A DNA stretch of 20,590 bases from Candidatus Omnitrophota bacterium (lineage in GTDB: Bacteria > Omnitrophota > Gorgyraeia > Zapsychrales > Fredricksoniimonadaceae). Numbering within the stretch: the stretch's first letter is position 1; each line of letters starts with the position of its first letter. The translations under genes were made by a program, and so were the position numbers. The stretch spans positions 1 to 20,590 of the forward strand of contig JAGNTT010000020.1 of the NCBI GenBank assembly GCA_017987425.1, in the 5' to 3' direction. The notes under the pieces are model-generated. The model saw nothing but the letters and a program-made list of their open reading frames with translations. It did not search any database and was not told where the DNA came from. This document shows positions 1-7,373 of the stretch, piece by piece.

Positions 1-777
1 GAGCGTGCTCACGGCGAAAGCCGGGACCGGAAATATAATCGGCCGTTTTATGACGTTCCCCAGGATGTGCGTGAATTCCTTGTTGGATACGGGCTTCGGG
101 GCCGTCATATTGACGCCGCCGCTTAACTGCGGAGTACGGATGATATGCTCGACGATATAAGGAATTTCGGAAAGCGCCACCCAGCTCATCATCTGGCGGC
201 CGTGCCCAAGCACCCCGCCCATGCCGACATTAAATATCGGAAGCATCTGGGCGAGGGCGCCGCCATGGCGGGCCAGCACAATCCCGGTGCGCAGATGGAC
301 CACGCGCACGCCGGCGGACTCGGCCGGACGGGTTTCCTTTTCCCAATCCTTACACAAATTGCCCAGGAAATCATCGGCGCCGGAAGAATCTTCGGTCACC
401 TGTTCATCGGTAGGCCTGCTCCCGTAATATCCGATAGCGGAGGCGCTGATTAAAACCTTCGGTCTTTTTTTGAGTTTAGAAATGGTCTCGGCAATCAACA
501 GTGTGGAATCAACACGGCTGGACTTTAAGATTTTCTTATACTCAGGCGACCAGCGCGCGGCGATCGATGCCCCGGCCAGATGAATAAACACATCGCAATC
601 TTCCAATTGTGAAGATTCAATCTTTCCGCGGGCCGGGTCCCAAAGAACAACAGGCTTACTACCACCCGATTTGGTTTCCCGACGGGAGATTTCGATCACT
701 TCATGATGCTGCGAACGAAAATGTCCGGCTAAATATGAACCGATCAAGCCCGTCGAACCCGTGATTGCAATACGCAT
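1..777 (-). CDS. TIGR01777-type NAD(P)-dependent epimerase, C-terminus cut by window edge
   Basis: This open frame runs off the left edge of the window; 259 codons are visible, of roughly 300 in the family. The product belongs to the extended short-chain dehydrogenase superfamily, TIGR01777 group (E. coli YfcH, human SDR39U1), whose substrates are poorly known. The N-terminus has the Rossmann dinucleotide motif GxxGxxG (ITGSTGLIG, residues 5-13). HLAGASIAARW (67-77) and SASAIGYYG (111-119, with the active-site YYG) are typical of the group, as is the late segment GVNMTAPKPVSNKEF (221-235). The ATG at 777 is preceded by AGGAAAC, a usable ribosome binding site. It lies downstream of the giant repeat protein on the same strand but beyond a strong terminator, so it probably has its own promoter. 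The family call is firm; the substrate is unknown. Confidence 0.9.
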   Translation of the reverse strand, partial: MRIAITGSTGLIGSYLAGHFRSQHHEVIEISRRETKSGGSKPVVLWDPARGKIESSQLEDCDVFIHLAGASIAARWSPEYKKILKSSRVDSTLLIAETISKLKKRPKVLISASAIGYYGSRPTDEQVTEDSSGADDFLGNLCKDWEKETRPAESAGVRVVHLRTGIVLARHGGALAQMLPIFNVGMGGVLGHGRQMMSWVALSEIPYIVEHIIRTPQLSGGVNMTAPKPVSNKEFTHILGNVIKRPIIFPVPAFAVSTL

Positions 778-795
778 ATCTGTTTCCTTTAGTTA

Positions 796-801
796 ATTAT
801 A
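796..801 (-). promoter_or_regulatory. Possible -10 box of the epimerase gene
   Basis: Read on the minus strand this is a perfect TATAAT, 18 bases upstream of the epimerase ATG and downstream of the preceding gene's terminator. No good -35 box lies 16-18 bases further upstream, so this is a weak call supported by position and the -10 match only. Confidence 0.3.
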
Positions 802-847
802 TGTGCATTAACTTACCATAGTATCGGAGCTATTCACAAAAGGTATT

Positions 848-892
848 TTAAAAAATAAAAGCCCCCGTTCCAGATTTCTGAAACGGGGGCTT
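848..892 (-). terminator. Rho-independent terminator of the giant repeat-protein gene
   Basis: On the minus strand an 11-bp perfect stem (AAGCCCCCGTT at 859-869 paired with 882-892) encloses a short loop that can itself pair partly. It is followed by a T-rich run. It starts 18 bases beyond the stop codon of the repeat-protein gene and separates that gene from the epimerase. Confidence 0.85.
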
Positions 893-909
893 CAAACGGA
901 CTTAGTAAA

Positions 910-3900
910 TTACAGCTTGGTTAACTGAACAGCCTGCTCTGTGACCGTCGACTGAGTCAATAACGGAAGAGCGGTTTTCATCGGCTGAACATTCAGGATC
1001 ACGGGACTAAAACCGTTGATCCCCTGGCTGCGGATTTCTTCCAGAACCGCGGGATCGAAACTCACTTTAATCCCGCCGTTTTCCTTGTTGACTTCCATCT
1101 TGATCAAGGCCGGATCGAAATCGATACCACCGAGGTCCTTAGCCTGAGCCAATGCCCTGCTTAGAACATCATCATTTTTAGGAGCCTTGTAACCGCCGTT
1201 ATTTAGCGCGATCGCTGCCTGGACGGCCGTTTCCGGACGTTCCAGCTGGCCCTGCGTTGAAGAGACAGCCTTGGCGATCTCCGCTTCGCTTAAACCGGCC
1301 TGACGGGCGACATCTTTCGGAGCCGCCGCAATCATGCGCTGAACGGTATCCTGCTGCTCGGCATTTCCATAAGCCAAGGCAGGTGTGATTGCTTTTAATG
1401 TTTCAACCTGATTCGTCACCGGCATCTGCATAAACACCGGTTCCGCATTCTTGATAGACTGTGTCGAAGGCACGGCTGTGTTGGCATTGAACTGCATCGC
1501 GTTTAACGGCTGCGCGATCACTTCGGATGCCTTCACATTTTCAATACCGGCAGCCTTAAGGGCATACGCGGCAGGAACGGCTGTCTCGGGTCTTTCCAAC
1601 TGACCCTGAACACTCGTCACCGCACTGGCGATCTGCGTCTGACTGACTCCGGCCTGTGTCGCCACACCTGTCGATGTGGACGCAACCATTCTCTGGGCCG
1701 ATTCTCTGTCATTCGCATTTGAACTGTTTAATGCCGGTAACACCACATCACGCAATGCCGCCACCTGCTGAGCTTCCGGCATCTGACGATACACCGTCTC
1801 GATGCTTCCGATCGCTTCTTTAGGTAATGTCACTGTTGCCTGCGCCGTGACCGGTGCACTGATCACTTCACGCGCAAACGTCGCGGCAGGTACTTTCTGC
1901 TCGCCGATTGGCGTCTGATTATTCGATACCGCGATCGTTCTCGCTGCCGCCATCTGCGTCTGCGGCTGCGTCGTATCGCCCATCTGTCTTAATGTCCCTC
2001 TAAGAGCTCCAGAGACTTCTTCACTCGTGAACCCTGCCGCCTGCTGCTGTTCGCCTGTCATCTGCGTCACCGCACGCTCGGCCGATTCACGGCTCTGAAC
2101 ATCGTTACTCTTTAATGCTGTCTTGATCGCCGGTGCCGCCGTCACTGCCGCCTGTGTACGGTCCGCTACAGGCATGGCATTGAACGCGGTTTCAAACGAT
2201 CTTAATTCATTCGATCCTACCTGAGCACGCGGCTGTTCAACCACCGTCGGCTGCGCCATCGCCGTCGTCTGACGGCTGATGATTTCCCGCGCTACTGTTG
2301 TCGCCGGGGTCTTCTGCTCGCCCGTCGGTGTCTGGACATTGGAGGCTACTATCGCTCTTGCCGCCGCTGTCTGCACCTGAGTATTATCTTGTCTTTCCAT
2401 CTGAGCCAACGTTCCGCGCTCGGCTGTCTCAACATCCTGCTGTGTCAATCCCGCCGCCTTCTGTTCCTGCGGGGTCATCGACACAACTGTACGCTCTGCC
2501 GCTTCGCGAACTTCCGGCTGCGCATTCGTATCATTCAATGCTGTCTTAAGCGTCGGTGCCATCGCCGTGATCGCCTGGGTTCTTTGAACTTCAGGCATCT
2601 GCGGTGTTGACAGCATCATCTCCAGCGACTCCACCTGACGAATTGTCGTCGGTCGGGCCACCTGCTGCGGCATCGCGATCGCATTCATCGGCTGCGCTAC
2701 AATTGTCGCCGCTTTCACATTTTCAATACCGGCTGCCCTCAACGCAAACGCCGCAGGAACCGCTGTCTCAGGCCTGTCCAACTGTGCCTGAACATTCGTC
2801 ACTGCTGATGCCACCTGCGTCTGGCTGATCCCTGACTGCGTTACCACTTCCTTCGGCGCCGATGTTACAATTCTTTCCGCCGATGCTCTTCTTTCCGTAT
2901 CCGTACTGCCCAATTCCGTCGCAGCAAACTTCAACGCTTCCACCTGCTGCGGCACCGTCATCTGATTAAAGGAAGTCTCAACACTTCTGATCGACGGAGC
3001 CTGTGACATTTTGGCCTGCTGAGTAATCGGGGCGGCCATCATTTCACGGGCAATTGTCGCGGCCGGGATATTCTGCGCACCTACCGGTGTCTGAATATCG
3101 GATGTTGAAATTGCTCTGGCGGCGAACACCTGTCTCTCCGGCTGTGTGGCATCGGTGAGCTGGCGAATAACGCCTTCCTGGGCGAGTGAAACTTCCATCG
3201 CCGTAAAACCGGCTGATGTCTGAACAGCGGCCGGTAAAGATGCTATTGTACGTTCCGCGGCTTCACGCGCCTGCGGAGCTGTCGAAGGACTCATCAAAGC
3301 ATTCTTTAAAGCCGGAGCAACCGCTTTGACGGTTTCGACGGCAGAAGACTGCGTCATATCCGAACCGCTGAATGAATTTTCGATCGTACGGATCTGAGCG
3401 ACCGAAATTGACTGATTCGGCTGAATCGCATTAGCGATCGACACAGGCTGCTGCGCAATCGTCTTTGCCGCATATGTAGCTGCGGGCATATTCTGAGGAC
3501 CAACGGAATCCTGGAGATCAGCAGACACCACGGCTTTAGCGGCGGCGATCTGTCTCTCCGGCTGTGTCGTGTCGGCAACCTGTCGCAAGGTTCCCTGACG
3601 GGCCGCGGTCACATCCTGCTCAGTTAAACCGGCAGAGGTGCGTTCCTGCGGAGTCATGACAACCACAACACGCTGGGCTGTTTCCTGAATTTCCGGATTG
3701 GTTGTATCATTTAAAGCCGCCTTCAACGCGGGAGCCACGGCCGTGATGGTCTGGCTTCTCTGAACTGCCGGCGTCTGGGGCACAGCTAAAATAATTTCTA
3801 AGGATTTCATTACGGGCACTGTCGGCTGCTGAATCTGGATAGGCGCCTGAGTACTCAACGGCTGGGCCATGATTGCAGTCGAACGGGTGTTTTCAATACC

Positions 3901-6900
3901 GGCAGCCTTAAGGGCATACGCGGCAGGAACGGCTGTCTCGGGTCTTTCCAACTGACCCTGAACACTCGTCACCGCACTGGCGATCTGCGTCTGACTGACT
4001 CCGGCCTGTGTCGCCACACCTGTCGATGTGGACGCAACCATTCTCTGGGCCGATTCTCTGTCATTCGCATTTGAACTGTTTAATGCCGGTAACACCACAT
4101 CACGCAATGCCGCCACCTGCTGAGCTTCCGGCATCTGACGATACACCGTCTCGATGCTTCCGATCGCTTCTTTAGGTAATGTCACTGTTGCCTGCGCCGT
4201 GACCGGTGCACTGATCACTTCACGCGCAAACGTCGCGGCAGGTACTTTCTGCTCGCCGATTGGCGTCTGATTATTCGATACCGCGATCGTTCTCGCTGCC
4301 GCCATCTGCGTCTGCGGCTGCGTCGTATCGCCCATCTGTCTTAATGTCCCTCTAAGAGCTCCAGAGACTTCTTCACTCGTGAACCCTGCCGCCTGCTGCT
4401 GTTCGCCTGTCATCTGCGTCACCGCACGCTCGGCCGATTCACGGCTCTGAACATCGTTACTCTTTAATGCTGTCTTGATCGCCGGTGCCGCCGTCACTGC
4501 CGCCTGTGTACGGTCCGCTACAGGCATGGCATTGAACGCGGTTTCAAACGATCTTAATTCATTCGATCCTACCTGAGCACGCGGCTGTTCAACCACCGTC
4601 GGCTGCGCCATCGCCGTCGTCTGACGGCTGATGATTTCCCGCGCTACTGTTGTCGCCGGGGTCTTCTGCTCGCCCGTCGGTGTCTGGACATTGGAGGCTA
4701 CTATCGCTCTTGCCGCCGCTGTCTGCACCTGAGTATTATCTTGTCTTTCCATCTGAGCCAACGTTCCGCGCTCGGCTGTCTCAACATCCTGCTGTGTCAA
4801 TCCCGCCGCCTTCTGTTCCTGCGGGGTCATCGACACAACTGTACGCTCTGCCGCTTCGCGAACTTCCGGCTGCGCATTCGTATCATTCAATGCTGTCTTA
4901 AGCGTCGGTGCCATCGCCGTGATCGCCTGGGTTCTTTGAACTTCAGGCATCTGCGGTGTTGACAGCATCATCTCCAGCGACTCCACCTGACGAATTGTCG
5001 TCGGTCGGGCCACCTGCTGCGGCATCGCGATCGCATTCATCGGCTGCGCTACAATTGTCGCCGCTTTCACATTTTCAATACCGGCTGCCCTCAACGCAAA
5101 CGCCGCAGGGACCGCTGTCTCAGGCCTGTCCAACTGTGCCTGAACATTCGTCACTGCTGATGCCACCTGCGTCTGGCTGATCCCTGACTGTGCAACAATT
5201 TCTTTCGGAGCAAATGTTACGATTCTCTCCGCCGATGCTCTACTATCCGCATCATTACTCCTCAACTCCGTCGCCGCTAACTTCACAGCTTCCATCTGTT
5301 GCGTAGGGGTCATCTGATTAAATGACATCTCTGCAACGGAAATAGCAGAACGAGCTGAAGAAGGCTGAGCCGCGAATTTTAAGGGCTGAGCAATAACCTG
5401 CTCAGCTCTCTCATTACTGATGCCGCCGGATTTTAAAGCATATGCCGCCGCCAAATTTGTCGCGGGGTTGTTTAACTGGGCAATCGCACCCTCACGGGCC
5501 GATGTAATTTCATTAGTTGTAAAACCTGCAGCCGACTGGGAAATCGGAGACAAAGACGTGATCGTGCGCTGGGCAGATTCTCTCACCTCAGGCTTCTCAC
5601 TCTTTAAGGCTTCACGCAGAATGGGAGCTGCAGCTTGGACTGTCTGAAGCCTGACCGCTTCGCTTTGAGTTCTGTTTAACATCGGTTCAAGTGATACCGC
5701 CGTACGCTCGCCTTTATCGGAAAGCATAGCCGCATCTCTCATAAACTGTGCATCGTTGGATGCGCGGGTACGGTTAAGCCCTGCCGTTAAAACTTTAAAC
5801 GATTCGTTCGGATTCACGGTACTGAGCGCATTCGGAGCGATTTCTCCACGCTGCTGAAGAACCTGAATATCTGCGGAGGACGAAACCGGTCTGCTGGCAA
5901 TACTCTGATTGATCTTCGTATAATCCGCACCGCCGGAGAAATACTTGCGCGGAATGGATTCCTGGGTCGCTGTATCAACGTCTTCTCTTATATAGTTGAA
6001 AACGCCCTGACGATAGGCTTCCATGTAACGGTCATAGATTTGCTCTTTCGCATTTTTATCTTCGATGTCGACGCCGGAAATCTTTTTCTGATCGGCGTAC
6101 ACCTGGGTCAGAATATTGTCTTTGAGATTATTTTTGAACCATGCCGCAAGCACCAGCGAATAATAGATCTGGCGGAGCTGGGCAAAATTCTTTCCTTCAT
6201 TAACTTCTTTTTCAATCTCAGGCAGGATGATCTCACGAACGACACTTGAAGAGATATTGTTGATTTTCTTTAAATCCTGCTCTTTGATATTTTTGTTGCC
6301 TAAAATTTCACCGGCGCGTTTTTCATTCAGCGCGGCATAATCCTCTTCGAGCATAACTTTCAAATGCCCTTTGGCCACAAACGCGGTCTGGTTATTTTCA
6401 ACAATAACGGCCCTGTCTGGTACTATCCATACTTTGTTAAAAGTGCTCACGGGAATCTTGACCGTGCCATAAGCTTCTTTGGCTTTCTGATAAACACGCC
6501 CCCAGAAATCCTTACCCAGATCTCTTTCCGGATAAATCATGGACGCTGAAATCTGCTTGAGAATGTAGTCCTGCGCCAATAAGTCGCGGCCCATTTCGGT
6601 CTGGCCGAATGCCGTGGGAATAATGCGGTCTTTTTCATAAGGAGAAAGGTTGACCCAAAGATCTTTTTCAGGAACCGTCAATGCAGCCAGGAAATACTTG
6701 ATCAGTCGCTGGCCTTCTTCGCGAATCTGTTCATCGCCATAACCCGTGTTACCCGGATCGACGATAAAGTCGAAGACGAGCGGGTTTTCCGGATGCAGCG
6801 ATATCCCCTTGATCAAAACAGGGACAAAGGCTGCGGAGACATTGACCAAAGATCCAGGTTCGGGAAGATTTAAAACGTTAAATGTTTGGGCTTGAACTAC

Positions 6901-6996
6901 GTTGGGGGGAATGACTAGAAAAGTGGTAAGAACTACTGATTGTACTGCCGAAATAACCCTGAAAAACGTCGATACCTTGCGCTGGGGCCGGATCAT
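910..6996 (-). CDS. Giant exported protein: conserved N- and C-terminal frame around ~12 HEAT-like repeats
   Basis: The product has 2,028 residues. A signal peptide (1-37, hydrophobic core then VQAQ) is followed by a conserved domain to about 356 that aligns without a gap with the neighbouring giant protein. A spacer, then about 12 helical repeats of roughly 117-140 residues fill 431-1954; typical motifs are APALKxAL, RESAER, AGxTxxxV and ETAVPAAxAL. The last 74 residues (1955-2028, from LGGIDFDP) match the neighbour's C-terminus. I see no cysteine anywhere and no tryptophan in the repeats. Residues 603-1036 and 1387-1820 are duplicates at DNA level. I chose the ATG at 6996 because AAGGAG lies 8 bases upstream; an in-frame GTG at 7002 is only 2 bases from it. 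Helical repeats suggest a binding or structural role at or outside the cell envelope, but no function is known. That the ends form a shared export or anchoring frame is inference. Confidence 0.9.
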   Translation of the reverse strand: MIRPQRKVSTFFRVISAVQSVVLTTFLVIPPNVVQAQTFNVLNLPEPGSLVNVSAAFVPVLIKGISLHPENPLVFDFIVDPGNTGYGDEQIREEGQRLIKYFLAALTVPEKDLWVNLSPYEKDRIIPTAFGQTEMGRDLLAQDYILKQISASMIYPERDLGKDFWGRVYQKAKEAYGTVKIPVSTFNKVWIVPDRAVIVENNQTAFVAKGHLKVMLEEDYAALNEKRAGEILGNKNIKEQDLKKINNISSSVVREIILPEIEKEVNEGKNFAQLRQIYYSLVLAAWFKNNLKDNILTQVYADQKKISGVDIEDKNAKEQIYDRYMEAYRQGVFNYIREDVDTATQESIPRKYFSGGADYTKINQSIASRPVSSSADIQVLQQRGEIAPNALSTVNPNESFKVLTAGLNRTRASNDAQFMRDAAMLSDKGERTAVSLEPMLNRTQSEAVRLQTVQAAAPILREALKSEKPEVRESAQRTITSLSPISQSAAGFTTNEITSAREGAIAQLNNPATNLAAAYALKSGGISNERAEQVIAQPLKFAAQPSSARSAISVAEMSFNQMTPTQQMEAVKLAATELRSNDADSRASAERIVTFAPKEIVAQSGISQTQVASAVTNVQAQLDRPETAVPAAFALRAAGIENVKAATIVAQPMNAIAMPQQVARPTTIRQVESLEMMLSTPQMPEVQRTQAITAMAPTLKTALNDTNAQPEVREAAERTVVSMTPQEQKAAGLTQQDVETAERGTLAQMERQDNTQVQTAAARAIVASNVQTPTGEQKTPATTVAREIISRQTTAMAQPTVVEQPRAQVGSNELRSFETAFNAMPVADRTQAAVTAAPAIKTALKSNDVQSRESAERAVTQMTGEQQQAAGFTSEEVSGALRGTLRQMGDTTQPQTQMAAARTIAVSNNQTPIGEQKVPAATFAREVISAPVTAQATVTLPKEAIGSIETVYRQMPEAQQVAALRDVVLPALNSSNANDRESAQRMVASTSTGVATQAGVSQTQIASAVTSVQGQLERPETAVPAAYALKAAGIENTRSTAIMAQPLSTQAPIQIQQPTVPVMKSLEIILAVPQTPAVQRSQTITAVAPALKAALNDTTNPEIQETAQRVVVVMTPQERTSAGLTEQDVTAARQGTLRQVADTTQPERQIAAAKAVVSADLQDSVGPQNMPAATYAAKTIAQQPVSIANAIQPNQSISVAQIRTIENSFSGSDMTQSSAVETVKAVAPALKNALMSPSTAPQAREAAERTIASLPAAVQTSAGFTAMEVSLAQEGVIRQLTDATQPERQVFAARAISTSDIQTPVGAQNIPAATIAREMMAAPITQQAKMSQAPSIRSVETSFNQMTVPQQVEALKFAATELGSTDTERRASAERIVTSAPKEVVTQSGISQTQVASAVTNVQAQLDRPETAVPAAFALRAAGIENVKAATIVAQPMNAIAMPQQVARPTTIRQVESLEMMLSTPQMPEVQRTQAITAMAPTLKTALNDTNAQPEVREAAERTVVSMTPQEQKAAGLTQQDVETAERGTLAQMERQDNTQVQTAAARAIVASNVQTPTGEQKTPATTVAREIISRQTTAMAQPTVVEQPRAQVGSNELRSFETAFNAMPVADRTQAAVTAAPAIKTALKSNDVQSRESAERAVTQMTGEQQQAAGFTSEEVSGALRGTLRQMGDTTQPQTQMAAARTIAVSNNQTPIGEQKVPAATFAREVISAPVTAQATVTLPKEAIGSIETVYRQMPEAQQVAALRDVVLPALNSSNANDRESAQRMVASTSTGVATQAGVSQTQIASAVTSVQGQLERPETAVPAAYALKAAGIENVKASEVIAQPLNAMQFNANTAVPSTQSIKNAEPVFMQMPVTNQVETLKAITPALAYGNAEQQDTVQRMIAAAPKDVARQAGLSEAEIAKAVSSTQGQLERPETAVQAAIALNNGGYKAPKNDDVLSRALAQAKDLGGIDFDPALIKMEVNKENGGIKVSFDPAVLEEIRSQGINGFSPVILNVQPMKTALPLLTQSTVTEQAVQLTKL
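1538..2838 (-). repeat. 1,301-bp near-identical direct repeat, copy encoding the C-terminal side
   Basis: This stretch equals 3890-5190 at a constant offset of 2,352 bases (784 codons). The only difference I found is A at 2758 versus G at 5110, a silent GTT/GTC valine change. Both ends of the identity fall inside conserved parts of repeat units, and the flanks diverge at once. Confidence 0.95.
3890..5190 (-). repeat. 1,301-bp near-identical direct repeat, copy encoding the N-terminal side
   Basis: Partner of 1538-2838. It encodes residues about 603-1036 of the giant protein, i.e. the end of one repeat unit, two or three whole units and most of a further one. About 350 residues of more divergent repeats separate it from the other copy. 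Confidence 0.95.
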
Positions 6997-7002
6997 GGGC
7001 AC

Positions 7003-7306
7003 ATCTCCTTATTCAATGATTTAAACATGGTTATTTTTTCGGTTTCCCGGGAGATATTGTAAAACGCATTTTGAAAAGTATTTTAATACGAAAGCATCTT
7101 TACACTATCATAGCCAACTTGTTTCCACAACGATTTTTTCCAACCTGCTGTAAAACCAAAGTTTAGTACCTGGAAGAAATTTTATATTAAAAATTTTTAA
7201 ATTCCGTCGAGAAAAGAAAGAAATCAATTTTACAATCATTTTATTGACACGAAGAATTAAAGACTTACCTCAAAAAACAGAAAAATATTTTTAAATGATT
7301 TCAAAA
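7003..7306. other. AT-rich intergenic leader between the two giant-protein genes
   Basis: Together with the terminator beyond it, this makes a gap of about 370 bases with no gene. It is strongly AT-rich and must hold the promoter and leader of the repeat-protein gene. I found no convincing -35/-10 pair, no small ORF with a ribosome binding site and no RNA structure in it. Confidence 0.6.
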
Positions 7307-7342
7307 TAAAAACCCAAAGCACTGCAAATGCCTTGGGTTTTT
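7307..7342 (-). terminator. Rho-independent terminator of the pyrophosphorylase fusion gene
   Basis: On the minus strand a 10-bp stem (7308-7317 with 7333-7342, core CCCAA/TTGGG), extended by a GC pair step after one mismatch, is followed by TTTTTATTTT. It lies about 30 bases after the stop codon at 7374. Confidence 0.8.
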
Positions 7343-7373
7343 ATGACTAAACCTTTCGCGATTTTTTAGAGAA

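Larger units (their letters stand above)
1135..5706 (-). repeat. Array of ~12 HEAT-like protein repeats
   Basis: The coding DNA holds about 12 units averaging some 127 codons. By eye a unit reads: a helix with SxE..F.QM, a helix with AxxxAPALKxALxS, the turn and helix REAAERxVxxM, then AGxTxxxVxxAxxGxLxQL, and a closing AAxAL/AARAI helix with a Pro/Gln-rich linker. Two forms exist: a short one ending in a GIENVKA linker, and a longer one with a TPxGxQKxPAAT segment. The short and long forms do not strictly alternate. Confidence 0.8.

Noticed and set aside
2298..5180. Pairs of identical plus-strand ORFs (2298-2549 with 4650-4901, 2389-2610 with 4741-4962, 2604-2828 with 4956-5180)
   Set aside because: They are antisense to the giant repeat gene and are identical only because the underlying DNA is duplicated. 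They have no ribosome binding sites or recognisable products.
1135..5706. Regular repeats as a possible CRISPR array
   Set aside because: The repeats are long, in frame and protein-coding, with no short direct repeats or unique spacers.
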